Assembly (NCBI RefSeq): GCF_945915485.1
Contig: NZ_CAMEFJ010000009.1
Location: 1 to 55,964 of the forward strand
Reading direction: 5' to 3'
Origin: an uncultured Agrococcus sp.
GTDB taxonomy: Bacteria > Actinomycetota > Actinomycetes > Actinomycetales > Microbacteriaceae
Length of the DNA: 55,964 bases
The notes beneath the pieces were generated by a model. The model was given only the letters and a program-made list of their open reading frames with translations, was not told the DNA's origin and did not search any database. Below are positions 1 through 7,483 of this stretch, piece after piece. Position 1 is the stretch's first letter. Each line of letters begins with the position of its first letter. Made by a program: the position numbers and the translations under genes.

Positions 1-2
1 CG

Positions 3-308
3 CACGACGTTCCCTACGCCGTCGCGATGTGGATTGCCGCTGCGGGGATGCTCGCTCTGTCGAACGGCATCGGCTCCGGCATCCTGATGACCCTCGGCTC
101 CGATCTCGCCGACCCTGCGAGCCCCGCGCCTTTTCTCGGTGCCTGGCGGCTCGTCACGAATTCCGGATCCGCGCTCGCCCCCGTCACGATCTCCGGCATC
201 GTGCAGGTCGCGTCCATCTCCTTCGCAGCGGGCAGCATGGCCGCGATGTGCGTGCTCGGCGCCGTCATCCTGATTCGAACGGTTCCGGGAGCGCAGAACC
301 GGGCGTAG
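3..308 (+). CDS. MFS transporter, C-terminal part (5' truncated by window edge)
   Basis: The frame is open from the window edge to a TAG at 306-308, so only about the last 100 residues of a longer protein are present. What remains is hydrophobic: three probable membrane segments (starting near WIAAAGMLALSNG, then SGSALAPVTISGIVQ and SMAAMCVLGAVILI), with a short charged tail. The pattern, including the P-V-T-I-S-G-type helix, resembles the last helices of major facilitator exporters. The substrate cannot be inferred. It converges on the next gene with a 4-bp gap. Family assignment is an inference from hydrophobic pattern only. Confidence 0.6.
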   Translation, partial: HDVPYAVAMWIAAAGMLALSNGIGSGILMTLGSDLADPASPAPFLGAWRLVTNSGSALAPVTISGIVQVASISFAAGSMAAMCVLGAVILIRTVPGAQNRA

Positions 309-312
309 AGGT

Positions 313-1014
313 TTACGGGTTCGACGTGATGGCCGTGGGGCGATCGGTGCGATGAGCGTCGACGATGACCCACACCGCGCTTCCCACGGAAACCGTCAAG
401 GAGCCCGGCAGCATCGCTCTCGTGAAGCGTTGCAGCCCCTGATGGTCGACAAACTGCACGGTCACAAGATGCACGATCGGCCCGCTGCTGCTGACGGCTG
501 CGGTCTTTCGGTCGAGCACCGTTCCGGACTGCGCGTGTTCGTCGATGCGAAGCGGACGTGAACCGCTACGGAAGGCGCGTGCCCGACGCAGTTGCAGAAC
601 CACGCTCAGTACCGCAAAGACAAGCGCCAAGAGCAGCGTCACGATCAACGCCCATACCGGCACTCGGACACCAGACAGGAAGGCGATCGGCACCACCACG
701 AAGCTGCCGAACGCCAAGCCACCGAACAGCGCGCTCGACAGGAGCCGCAGCACCAGCCCGTGCGAAGTCGCAACGGCGCTGCGGCCCACGGCAGAGCGTC
801 CCAGCACGAGTCCGACGACGAAGACGAGTGCCGTCGCCAGCGTCATTGCGACGGAGAGCACAGTCGGCGTAGCGGTGCTGTCATTCGCGTGAAGCGTGTA
901 GACGATGAACGCGGGAACCGTCGCCGCACAAACAGCGGTGAGCCCGATCACCAACGGAATCAGTCGCAGCGCGAGGACGCTACCGCCGGAGAGCTTTTGT
1001 GGTTCCGAAGACAC
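313..1014 (-). CDS. Hypothetical four-helix membrane protein
   Basis: A 233-residue protein that I do not recognise. Four hydrophobic segments are visible at about residues 15-37, 52-72, 87-110 and 117-138. They are followed by a basic stretch (LRRARAFRSGSRPLR) and a roughly 80-residue soluble C-terminal part rich in Val/Thr/Ser that looks beta-stranded. Positive-inside charge suggests that the tail after the fourth helix is cytoplasmic. It lies 57 bp downstream of the Tad-like genes in the same direction and may be their last co-transcribed member, but nothing in the protein ties it to pilus assembly. Confidence 0.6.
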   Translation of the reverse strand: MSSEPQKLSGGSVLALRLIPLVIGLTAVCAATVPAFIVYTLHANDSTATPTVLSVAMTLATALVFVVGLVLGRSAVGRSAVATSHGLVLRLLSSALFGGLAFGSFVVVPIAFLSGVRVPVWALIVTLLLALVFAVLSVVLQLRRARAFRSGSRPLRIDEHAQSGTVLDRKTAAVSSSGPIVHLVTVQFVDHQGLQRFTRAMLPGSLTVSVGSAVWVIVDAHRTDRPTAITSNP

Positions 1015-1071
1015 CCGAACAACCTACCCGAGGCGCGGGACGATTGCTGTGCGACGGCCGTGATCTGCCCG

Positions 1072-1515
1072 CTACTGGCCGAATACGCTTCTCGCCGTGG
1101 CCGTGACTCGGATCGCTATGCCGTCGGGCGCGATCCAGGTGATGAAGAACGGCTGCCATCGGGTCTCGAGCATGACGGACGCCGTCTCGCCGTCCTCGGA
1201 CCGCACATCGACGACGCGGACGTCGTCGATCTCACCGAGCGTTTCGAGCCAGGTGTCCACGGCCCTGTCCATCTCCTGCTGCGTCAGCTGGGGCTGCGGG
1301 GTGCCGTCGCCGTCGTACACGTACTCAAGACTGAACGACTCCGCCGCGACAAGGGCTGCTCCATCGGCAATCGTGAAAAGCCGCTTGCGTTCGATCAGCA
1401 TGCTGGTGGCGGCCGTGACGACCAGAATGAGCAGGAGCGCCAGAATGCCCAAACCGATCGTGAGGATCAGGCTGCTGCCCTCGTCACAGCGCATCGCACG
1501 CCTCAGCCGCTTCAC
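1072..1515 (-). CDS. TadG-like pseudopilin/secretion protein
   Basis: This 147-residue protein begins with a short basic leader followed by DEGSSLILT and a single hydrophobic helix (about residues 18-42), the architecture of TadE/TadG-type minor pseudopilins. The helix is followed by an ADGAALVAAES segment, typical of TadG-type proteins of actinobacterial Tad loci. The glutamate usual at position +5 after the cleavage glycine is absent here (GSSLIL), as is common in the TadG branch. Its start overlaps the upstream tadE stop by 4 bp, so translation is probably coupled. It would act at the cell envelope with TadA/B/C. Confidence 0.75.
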   Translation of the reverse strand: MKRLRRAMRCDEGSSLILTIGLGILALLLILVVTAATSMLIERKRLFTIADGAALVAAESFSLEYVYDGDGTPQPQLTQQEMDRAVDTWLETLGEIDDVRVVDVRSEDGETASVMLETRWQPFFITWIAPDGIAIRVTATARSVFGQ

Positions 1516-1955
1516 GGGTGCGCCTCCGTGATGTGTTCCGAGACCGGCTGCGTCGCCGTTGCTGCGATCGGGATGCCGAGCGCAGTGTCGAGATCGAGAA
1601 CTGCTGGTACGAGCGGAAGCGGCACGACGAAAGAGATAGTCACCGTGACGGTGCCTCCCAATTGCTCGCAGCCGACTTCGCCGCAGTCGACGGTCAATTC
1701 GGCTTCCGTATCGTCGAAGCCAGCGTCAGCCAGGGCGAGCAGCGTTGTCGTCTCCGCGGATTCGAATCCGGCCTCCCCGTGCATGGCGATCGTGCGCGCC
1801 GCGTTGCGCACAGCCCCTTCGGCCGCGAGCGCACCCGCCTGTATCTGCGCGAGTGCCAGGATCAGGTAGACGAGCGGCACGGTCAACAGCATGCCGACGG
1901 TGATGAATTCGAGGGATGCCGTTCCGTCGTCCTCAGACCAGCGTTTCCAGAACAC
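1512..1955 (-). CDS. TadE-family pseudopilin 1
   Basis: A 147-residue protein with a class III (Flp/TadE) signal: a short charged leader, then G followed by TASLEF, which supplies the conserved Glu at +5, and a hydrophobic helix at about residues 15-38. The rest is a soluble extracellular domain with a Cys pair (CGEVGC). TadE proteins are processed minor pseudopilins that help assemble Flp-type fibres or related secretion machines. The 5' end overlaps the second tadE by 23 bp and the 3' end overlaps the tadG-like gene by 4 bp, indicating one operon. Confidence 0.8.
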   Translation of the reverse strand: MFWKRWSEDDGTASLEFITVGMLLTVPLVYLILALAQIQAGALAAEGAVRNAARTIAMHGEAGFESAETTTLLALADAGFDDTEAELTVDCGEVGCEQLGGTVTVTISFVVPLPLVPAVLDLDTALGIPIAATATQPVSEHITEAHP

Positions 1956-2352
1956 CGTGCCCCTCCGCAGATATCTCGGCGATTCCGAGCAGCCCTATGA
2001 CAGGAATCGGGGTGCGGGCCGTGACGACGACTGTGTCGAGGCCGTTGATCGTCTCGTAGCGCACCGTGACATCACCGGCGTACTCCGAGCTGACAGCACT
2101 CGTGATGAGTTCTCGCGTTCTTTCTGCTCCCGCTTCGCCATCCCCTCCCAGGAGTGCGCCGTACCTGGCTCCCTCCCCGCACGCATCGACAACGACATTG
2201 CGCACGTAGAGCCCCAGCGACAGCTGCATGACGGATACGACAACGAGCACGAGCAAGGTGGCGACGAGTGTGAACTCGACGGTCGCCGAGCCTCTTTCTG
2301 AGCGCAGCCTACGCACTTGTGCACCTGTTCTTTCTGCGTGGCGAAATGGCAT
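1933..2352 (-). CDS. TadE-family pseudopilin 2
   Basis: A 139-residue TadE-like protein. The ERGSATVEF motif gives the Gly cleavage site and Glu at +5, followed by a hydrophobic helix (about residues 28-48) and a soluble domain. The annotated ATG has no clear ribosome site. An in-frame GTG at 2316, which would begin at VRRLRSERG, gives a leader length closer to other TadE proteins and is an equally good start. It is the second of two tandem TadE paralogues in the locus and overlaps the next gene. Confidence 0.75.
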   Translation of the reverse strand: MPFRHAERTGAQVRRLRSERGSATVEFTLVATLLVLVVVSVMQLSLGLYVRNVVVDACGEGARYGALLGGDGEAGAERTRELITSAVSSEYAGDVTVRYETINGLDTVVVTARTPIPVIGLLGIAEISAEGHGVLETLV

Positions 2353-2375
2353 CGCCCGCGCTCATGGCCGGGTCG

Positions 2376-2567
2376 CTAGAAGCTCGTAACGCGGTCGATG
2401 GCCTGCTCGAACACACCCGTGAGCGCCGGCCCGGCGACTCCCCAGAGCAGGATGACGATGCCTGCCGTCATAAGACAGATCAGCACCCAGCCGGGCACAT
2501 CGCCCCTGTCTTCTCTCAGCCGTTCGATGAACCGACGCTTTTTCAACGATTTACCTAAGGTAGCCAC
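2376..2567 (-). CDS. Small pilin-like membrane peptide of the Tad locus
   Basis: A 63-residue peptide: a basic N-terminus (KSLKKRRFIERLRED), then RGDVPGWV and one hydrophobic helix (about residues 28-48), ending in a short amphipathic tail. Size and position, between TadC and the TadE genes, match the major pilin slot of actinobacterial Tad loci. The canonical Glu+5/Tyr+6 pair of Flp pilins is missing, so processing by a standard prepilin peptidase is not assured. The GTG start is preceded by a strong AGGAGA ribosome site with 5-nt spacing, the best in the locus, which fits a highly made subunit. Confidence 0.65.
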   Translation of the reverse strand: MATLGKSLKKRRFIERLREDRGDVPGWVLICLMTAGIVILLWGVAGPALTGVFEQAIDRVTSF

Positions 2568-2590
2568 GGTGTTCTCCTTTGTTCTCGTGG

Positions 2591-3523
2591 TCAGAAACCG
2601 AGTTGCAATACGTACAGACCCGGGAAGAGTGCGAACGCGATCGTGACGGGCAACAACCCGAAGACGAGCGGTACGAGCATGGCGATTTCCTTTTTTCCTG
2701 CGCTCTCCAGGAGTGCGCGCTTCGCCTCCTCACGGACATCAACGGCCTGCGCCTGCAGGACCTCCGCAAGAGGGGCGCCCCGCTCGAGCGCGGTGCGGAG
2801 CTGGTCGACCAGTCGGGTGATCGGCGGATGCTGCAGGTCTCTGTCGAGCCGTGACAACGCATCCGCGAGCGGGATCCCCGCGGCGTGGTCGTGTACGACC
2901 TTTCGCAATTCTTCCGCGGCTTCTCCGCGCCCCGTGTCCGCGATACGACGAATCGCGTCGGCCAGCGACTCCCCCGCGGCAAGCGACAGCGACAGGAACT
3001 CCAACGTGGTCGGCAGCTCCGCATCGATGCGCCTGAGCCTCGACCGCGCCCGTCTCGCAAAGTGTCGGTCGATGACCATCGCGGCGATCATCCCGACAAG
3101 GGGCGCCAGTAGTAGCGGCAAGAACGCCTGTGCTCCCTGCAAGACGAGTCCGACGCCCAGCGCGCAACCCGCGACGGCACCCGCGAGCGCCACCGTCAGC
3201 TGCAGCGACCTGTACCGGTTCGCCGTCACTGTGCTGTCTGCCTGCCGCAAGCGAAGTTTCACGATGTCCGGCGCCACCAGCATCCCCTGCAGGACTCGCC
3301 GTATCGGCGCAGTGGCCGGCGATGCGGCGGTTCCGAATATGTGGAGAGGGTTGACAGTCGTGCGAGAGACAAGGTCACGGGCGCCGGAGGAAACATCGAG
3401 GACGTATGGGGCGACCCTGTGCATGAGTCTCGGCTTACGCATAATCGGCACGGCGCTGACAGCGCACCACAGACCAGCCCCGAGCGTTGCTCCGAGCAGC
3501 AGCGACCAAGCGAGAAAGTTCAT
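2591..3523 (-). CDS. tadC: TadC-type inner-membrane platform protein
   Basis: 310 residues with an N-terminal membrane helix, a pair of central helices (about residues 105-150) and a C-terminal helix, bracketing a soluble helical T2SS F-type domain (about residues 160-285; ELPTTLEFLSLSLAAGESLADAI). T2SSF proteins form the cytoplasmic membrane platform that couples the TadA ATPase to fibre assembly. Its ATG overlaps the tadB stop by 4 bp (ATGA), so tadB-tadC are translationally coupled. The assignment as TadC rather than TadB rests on gene order and the longer N-terminus. Confidence 0.85.
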   Translation of the reverse strand: MNFLAWSLLLGATLGAGLWCAVSAVPIMRKPRLMHRVAPYVLDVSSGARDLVSRTTVNPLHIFGTAASPATAPIRRVLQGMLVAPDIVKLRLRQADSTVTANRYRSLQLTVALAGAVAGCALGVGLVLQGAQAFLPLLLAPLVGMIAAMVIDRHFARRARSRLRRIDAELPTTLEFLSLSLAAGESLADAIRRIADTGRGEAAEELRKVVHDHAAGIPLADALSRLDRDLQHPPITRLVDQLRTALERGAPLAEVLQAQAVDVREEAKRALLESAGKKEIAMLVPLVFGLLPVTIAFALFPGLYVLQLGF

Positions 3524-4407
3524 GCGAAGAATCTGCTCTCTTCACGCAATCGCCCTATCGCGAGCATGCACCGGTAGGCCACGAACGTCACGAGTGCCCC
3601 GAACAGAATCACGACCAGACCGCCCGGTGTGTTGTAGGCCGCAGCCGCCTCCGGGCGAAACGAGAGCGCCACGAGCACGAGCCAAGGAGCTACTAGACCG
3701 AGCCTGGCTGCGTACACGATCCACGACTGCCTCGCGAGCAGTTCTCCCCTCGTCGCTTGTTCGGCGCGCAGGTAACCGCCCAACTGACGCAGCACGGATC
3801 CGATCTCCGTCCCTCCGACGTCCCGCCCCATTCGGAGCGTCTCGAGCAGTCGATCGGCCACCGGGTCGGCGAGCGCGTCCTTGAGCCGATCGAGGCTGTA
3901 GGAAAACGACCCCGTCGCTCGGTAGTCTGCCGCGAAGGCGAGGAACTCGCGTCGAACACTCTGCGGGCAGTTCGCTGCAATACCCGAAATCGCCTCCGGG
4001 ATGGCGAGCCCACTGCGCACACCGGCTACCAGGTGGTCGATAACGTCCGGCCATACGGCTGCTCGGGCTCGTCTCTGCGCTCTCGCCCGCCAGCCGATGC
4101 CGAGCGCAGGCAACGAAGCACCCGCGAGAAACGCGACGGGCGCCAGCGCCACGACGCCGGTAGCCAGCAACGCAACAGCGGCAGCCACGAGTGCCAAGAG
4201 CGCCGAGACCAGGACGATTGCGACGACGGGTACGTGCCCCAGCCCTGCCTGCGCTAAGCGATCGCGGATGCGGGCATTCGCTGCGCTCGGCTCCCGTTCC
4301 CGGCGAGTAGGTAGCTCTGGCCACAACCAGACCGATGCGATCAGCAGAACACCGAGCGCAAAGACCGTGCCGAGCATCCACTCCACGATTACGCGCTCCT
4401 GATCCAT
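3520..4407 (-). CDS. tadB: TadB-type inner-membrane platform protein
   Basis: 295 residues, with hydrophobic segments near residues 10-28, 60-100, 230-250 and 255-275 and a central T2SSF domain (VWPDVIDHLVAGVRSGLAIPEAISG, about residues 118-225). It is a paralogue of the downstream tadC. In Tad systems the TadB/TadC pair forms the membrane platform driven by TadA. The 5' end overlaps the tadA stop by 19 bp, giving tadA-tadB-tadC in one transcript. Confidence 0.85.
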   Translation of the reverse strand: MDQERVIVEWMLGTVFALGVLLIASVWLWPELPTRREREPSAANARIRDRLAQAGLGHVPVVAIVLVSALLALVAAAVALLATGVVALAPVAFLAGASLPALGIGWRARAQRRARAAVWPDVIDHLVAGVRSGLAIPEAISGIAANCPQSVRREFLAFAADYRATGSFSYSLDRLKDALADPVADRLLETLRMGRDVGGTEIGSVLRQLGGYLRAEQATRGELLARQSWIVYAARLGLVAPWLVLVALSFRPEAAAAYNTPGGLVVILFGALVTFVAYRCMLAIGRLREESRFFA

Positions 4408-5639
4408 TGCTTCGGAGTGATGCCGTGCCTGTCGAACTTCGTCGTCTTCGGTGGCATCGCACCCGTGGCCCTCAGCTCATCCCGCTCGGAGGTGAACAGG
4501 TCGACGGTACCGACTCGGCCGGTTTCCGCAACCGTTCCCGTCAGCGCCAGGATGTGATCGACTCGGCGATTACCGCGTTCATCGATGCGCAAGTGCACTG
4601 CGATATCGAGGCTTGCCGCAATCGTCGGAACCACGAAGCCGGCGTCGATGTTGCGACCGGCGAGGAGCGGCAGCGTACTCAGTTTCAGCAGCGCATCACG
4701 AGCCGAGTTCGCGTGGATCGTGCACATTCCCGCAATGCCCGAGTTCAGTGCGATCAGCAGGTCGAGCGCTTCCGCCTCTCGCACCTCTCCGACGACGAGC
4801 CGGTCGGGGCGCATGCGCAGGCTCTCCTTGACCAGTCGGCGGAGGGTTATCTCGCCTGTCCCTTCCAGCGATGCCTGCCTGCACTGCAACGCGACGCAAT
4901 CCCGCACCCGTGGGCGCAGCTCGAACGTCTCCTCGACCGTGACGACCCGTTCCGTGTCGGACGTCGCCCCGAGCAGAGAGTTGAGCATCGTCGTCTTACC
5001 AGTGTGTGTTGCACCGCTGACCAGAATGCTGCAGCCGGAGACGACCGCTGCCTGCAGAAAGCGCGCCGCCGGTTCCGTCAGCGTCGCTCTGTCGACGAGC
5101 GCTGCGAGCGAGTCGACCCGTGGGATGAATTTGCGGATGTTCACGCTCAGACCGCGCGAGACTTCCGAGCTGGCGACGTGGAGACGGGATCCGTCGGGAA
5201 GGGAAGCATCCACGAACGGCGTCGACAGGTCGATGCGTCTGCCCGTCGTCGCGAGCATGCGCTCGACCAGGTCGGCCAGCTCTCTTGGCGTCATGCGCAC
5301 CGCGACCTCGGTGCTCACGCCCCGCCTTGCGATGAAGACTCTCGAGCCGTCGTTGACCCAGATCTCCTCGACTTCGGGGTCATCGAAGAACGGCTGCAGC
5401 GGTCCGAACCCGGTTAGCGCGGCGATGACGCTCGCTGTCGCGCCCTCCTCATTGCCGAGCATCGGCATCCCGCCGCCGAGGGAACGCTCGGCGTAGTCAC
5501 GGACCGCTTCGCGCACGTAGCGGTCGGCGCGTTCACTCGAGTGGAGAAGATCGATGCCTTCGCGGCGGATGCGCTCACGGACGGACTCCGTGATGGTCGC
5601 CACCGCCGGTACCGACTGCTGTTGAGCTTGGTCGTGCAT
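4389..5639 (-). CDS. tadA: TadA/CpaF-type secretion ATPase
   Basis: 416 residues. It shows the CpaF N-terminal region (FGPLQPFFDDPEVEEIWVND), a Walker A GATHTGKT at residues 209-216, Glu-rich Asp/Walker B segments (VEETFEL and VVGEVREAEALDLL) and the His box TIHANS. The hexameric ATPase energises Flp-type pilus or secretion assembly at the membrane. Position 4 of the P-loop is His where Gly is common, but the GxxxxGKT pattern is intact. It is the first Tad gene. No TadZ-like (septum-site/MinD-type) gene and no prepilin peptidase precede it, unlike fuller loci. Confidence 0.9.
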   Translation of the reverse strand: MHDQAQQQSVPAVATITESVRERIRREGIDLLHSSERADRYVREAVRDYAERSLGGGMPMLGNEEGATASVIAALTGFGPLQPFFDDPEVEEIWVNDGSRVFIARRGVSTEVAVRMTPRELADLVERMLATTGRRIDLSTPFVDASLPDGSRLHVASSEVSRGLSVNIRKFIPRVDSLAALVDRATLTEPAARFLQAAVVSGCSILVSGATHTGKTTMLNSLLGATSDTERVVTVEETFELRPRVRDCVALQCRQASLEGTGEITLRRLVKESLRMRPDRLVVGEVREAEALDLLIALNSGIAGMCTIHANSARDALLKLSTLPLLAGRNIDAGFVVPTIAASLDIAVHLRIDERGNRRVDHILALTGTVAETGRVGTVDLFTSERDELRATGAMPPKTTKFDRHGITPKQWIRSA

Positions 5640-5707
5640 GCATCAACGGAATCAAATTCGACGCCGGTGCGTCGGAAGTTATCCACAGGGCGCGCTTCTC
5701 AAGTCGT

Positions 5708-6469
5708 TCAATTTCCGAGCCTGCGGTGCCCGTCGGCGAGCGCGATCTCCATGATGGAACGCGGCACGAGCGGTAGGAACGGACGCACCGCTCGGTACTT
5801 CCAATCGCTGACGACAACGAGCTTGCCACGGCGAACGCCCCGGATGCCCTCGCGCACGACTGTGCCGGCATCCGCCCAGGCGAACGTCGGGATGCCCGCC
5901 TCCCCCGTTCCCATTCGTTTGTGAAACTCGGTGTGCGTGAATCCGGGGCAGAGGGCAGTGACGTTGATGCCGCCCCTTCCGTATCGCAGCCCGAGCGATC
6001 GAGAGAGGGAGACGACACCCGCTTTTGCTGCTGAGTAGCTGCCACCGGGTATAAGACCCGCGACGCTGGCGACGTTGATGATCCAGCCCCTGCCTCGTGC
6101 TCGCATGCCGGGTATCGCTGCGTGGCAGAGCGCGAGCGGCACCCAGGAGAGTATCTCGTGCAGGCGGCGTTCATCCTGGAGTTCGGAGGTGTCGAAGCTC
6201 GAGGCGATGCCGAAGCCGGCGTTGTTGACGAGAATGTCGATGGGTCGTTCTCGGTCCGCCAATCGGTCGGCGACGGTTCGCTGACCCTCTTCTGCGAGGA
6301 GGTCGGCTTCGAGGATCTCGCAGTTCGTGGCGAGGTCCATTGCGAGTGCTTCGAGCCGCTCCGTGTTGCGTGCCACGAGTACGAGGTCGACTCCGAGCTG
6401 GGAGAGTTGACGGCAGAATTCTGCTCCGAGACCCGCGGACGCTCCGGTTACCAACGCTGTATACGACAT
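5708..6469 (-). CDS. Short-chain dehydrogenase/reductase
   Basis: 253 residues of classical SDR type. The nucleotide-binding TGASAGLG is at residues 8-15, NNAG at 82-85, and the catalytic Ser135, Tyr145 and Lys149 (YSAAK) are all present. The PGFTHTEF segment after the active site is standard. The family oxidises or reduces alcohol/keto groups with NAD(P)(H). The C-terminus (residues 205-253) carries a hydrophobic segment LVVVSDWKYRAVRPFLPLVP, as in the DltE-like/YqjQ group. Substrate is unknown. It lies 68 bp upstream of tadA in the same direction, but functional linkage is unlikely. Confidence 0.9.
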   Translation of the reverse strand: MSYTALVTGASAGLGAEFCRQLSQLGVDLVLVARNTERLEALAMDLATNCEILEADLLAEEGQRTVADRLADRERPIDILVNNAGFGIASSFDTSELQDERRLHEILSWVPLALCHAAIPGMRARGRGWIINVASVAGLIPGGSYSAAKAGVVSLSRSLGLRYGRGGINVTALCPGFTHTEFHKRMGTGEAGIPTFAWADAGTVVREGIRGVRRGKLVVVSDWKYRAVRPFLPLVPRSIMEIALADGHRRLGN

Positions 6470-6489
6470 AGGTCTAGCATGGTGGATGC

Positions 6490-6572
6490 GCGGGAGTGGT
6501 GAAATTGGCAGACACGCAGGATTTAGGTTCCTGTGCCGTATAGGCGTGAGGGTTCAAGTCCCTTCTCCCGCA
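6490..6572 (+). tRNA. tRNA-Leu (anticodon UAG)
   Basis: An 83-nt class II tRNA. Acceptor GCGGGAG (6490-6496) pairs with CTCCCGC (6565-6571), discriminator A is at 6572, and no CCA is encoded. The anticodon stem CAGGA/TCCTG encloses TTTAGGT, giving anticodon TAG at 6524-6526. A long variable arm and a GGTTCAAGTCC T arm complete the leucine pattern. A strong palindrome follows at once. Several partial copies of its 3' end lie downstream (see repeats). Confidence 0.97.
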
Positions 6573-6573
6573 C

Positions 6574-6613
6574 TAAGCGGCGCAGATGACCCTCGGGTCG
6601 TCTGCGCCGCTTA
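6574..6613 (+). terminator. Hairpin after tRNA-Leu
   Basis: A perfect 13-bp arm pair, TAAGCGGCGCAGA (6574-6586) and TCTGCGCCGCTTA (6601-6613), encloses a further GACC/GGTC stem. It begins one base after the first nucleotide downstream of the tRNA. No T-tract follows, so it may act as a processing or Rho-independent-like stop in either direction. Confidence 0.7.
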
Positions 6614-6623
6614 CGTTCTGTTA

Positions 6624-6643
6624 GGGAGAAGGGACTTGAACCC
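6624..6643 (-). repeat. Inverted 20-bp copy of tRNA-Leu T arm/acceptor
   Basis: GGGAGAAGGGACTTGAACCC here is the exact reverse complement of tRNA bases 6550-6569. Copy and original flank the terminator palindrome, so together they form a 20-bp inverted repeat about 54 bp apart. There is no matching 5' half of a tRNA on the minus strand, so this is a fragment and not a second gene. Confidence 0.9.
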
Positions 6644-6734
6644 GGAAGGGCGCTGGCGCTTGGAGCACGCACCGCGTGCGACCGCCAGCGTTGCGAGGAG
6701 CGCCGAAAGGCGATCGGAGCAGAAGTGGATGCGC

Positions 6735-6763
6735 AGCATCCACGCAAGTCCCTTCTCCCGCAC
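6735..6763 (+). repeat. Direct copy 1 of tRNA-Leu 3' end
   Basis: A 29-bp block beginning AGCATCCACG and ending in 19 bp (CAAGTCCCTTCTCCCGCAC) identical to tRNA bases 6555-6573. The same 29 bp recurs 159 bp further on. No tRNA cloverleaf can be drawn around it. Confidence 0.9.
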
Positions 6764-6893
6764 CACGAAGGAGAGAGTCTCGAGCGAGATCAGACGAGCA
6801 CCCACCGGAAACGCCAACGCATCGCGTTCGCCCGAGTGCGTTGCGAGCCGAAAGGCGAGCAGGGTTTCGGTCCAGCGGATCGAAACCGTGCAA

Positions 6894-6922
6894 AGCATCC
6901 ACGCAAGTCCCTTCTCCCGCAC
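6894..6922 (+). repeat. Direct copy 2 of tRNA-Leu 3' end
   Basis: Identical over 29 bp to the block at 6735-6763 and, over its last 19 bp, to the tRNA 3' end. Both copies are preceded, at slightly different distances, by a GCGAG...CCGAAAGGCGA stretch, so the whole ~160-bp unit looks like a decayed tandem duplication. Confidence 0.9.
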
Positions 6923-7010
6923 GAAACCAAAGCGTTAGACGGTTTCGGCGCGCTCAGCGCGGCGCTACGCGTGCCGCTTTCGTCTAGCGCCGACGTTGCG
7001 GATCAATTGA

Positions 7011-7030
7011 CGCAGCGGGGTTTCGCTGCG
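7011..7030 (-). terminator. Hairpin behind the VOC gene
   Basis: CGCAGCG (7011-7017) and CGCTGCG (7024-7030) form a 7-bp stem with a 6-nt loop, 14 bp past the stop of the leftward VOC gene. There is no convincing U-run, so it is only a possible terminator. Confidence 0.4.
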
Positions 7031-7044
7031 ACTCCGCCCACCTC

Positions 7045-7461
7045 TCAAGCCTCTGCAACGGCGACGAACTGCCACGCATGCCCGTCCGGGTCGCTGACGA
7101 GTGCCCTGTATCCCCAGTCCTGCTGAGCAGGAGCGGCGACAACCCCACCTCCTGAGGCAGTGGCACGCTCGACGAGTTCGTCGACTTCCTTCTTGTTCTC
7201 GAGGTTCAGGCTCATAATGCATTCGCTCACGTCGGAGTTCGCGACGGTACGTCCTCCGAGCACCCAGCCGAATCCGCCGGTGGGTATGAGCATGAGTCGA
7301 ACCCCCGGACCCAGGTCGAACTGCAGAGGCTCCGGAATGCCATCGTCGGACGGGCCTCCCTTCGGTTCGAGCCCGAACGCTTCCGCATAGAAGTTCATGG
7401 CTCGTCCCCTGTCTTCGGTGGGGAGGCAGATGTGGAGGGAGTTCTCCTGATTGGTCAACAC
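7045..7461 (-). CDS. VOC-superfamily (glyoxalase/bleomycin-resistance fold) protein
   Basis: 138 residues with the paired beta-alpha-beta-beta-beta modules of the VOC fold: an N-terminal LHICLPTEDRGRAMNFYAEAFGL and a C-terminal DWGYRALVSDPDGHAWQF ending typical of this superfamily. Members bind metal and catalyse glyoxalase- or dioxygenase-type reactions, or bind small toxic compounds; the substrate here is unknown. The GTG start has an AAGGA site 6 nt upstream. It is the last of four co-directional genes headed by the HxlR regulator (22-bp gap to the previous gene), so a role in the same stress response is a reasonable inference. Confidence 0.85.
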   Translation of the reverse strand: MLTNQENSLHICLPTEDRGRAMNFYAEAFGLEPKGGPSDDGIPEPLQFDLGPGVRLMLIPTGGFGWVLGGRTVANSDVSECIMSLNLENKKEVDELVERATASGGGVVAAPAQQDWGYRALVSDPDGHAWQFVAVAEA

Positions 7462-7483
7462 CTTGAGTCCTTTCGCAGTCGGT

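Larger units (their letters stand above)
6573..7044. other. 472-bp non-coding stretch downstream of tRNA-Leu
   Basis: Holds the tRNA terminator, one inverted and two direct copies of the tRNA 3' end, and several small palindromes (for example GCGCTGGCG...CGCCAGCG around 6650-6690). It ends with the hairpin behind the VOC gene. Open frames across it run through the repeats and match no protein I know. No integrase or phage gene is present. Confidence 0.75.

Noticed and set aside
592..1869. 425-codon plus-strand frame across the TadE/TadG region
   Set aside because: Antisense to the membrane and TadG/TadE genes; composition is Arg/Gln/Asp-rich as expected of a shadow frame.
6621..6646. Second tRNA gene on the minus strand
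   Set aside because: Only the T arm and part of the acceptor are present; no D arm, anticodon arm or 5' acceptor half.
6573..7044. Prophage or integrative element at tRNA-Leu
   Set aside because: Only 470 bp with no integrase or phage gene. Scars remain possible and are listed as a finding.
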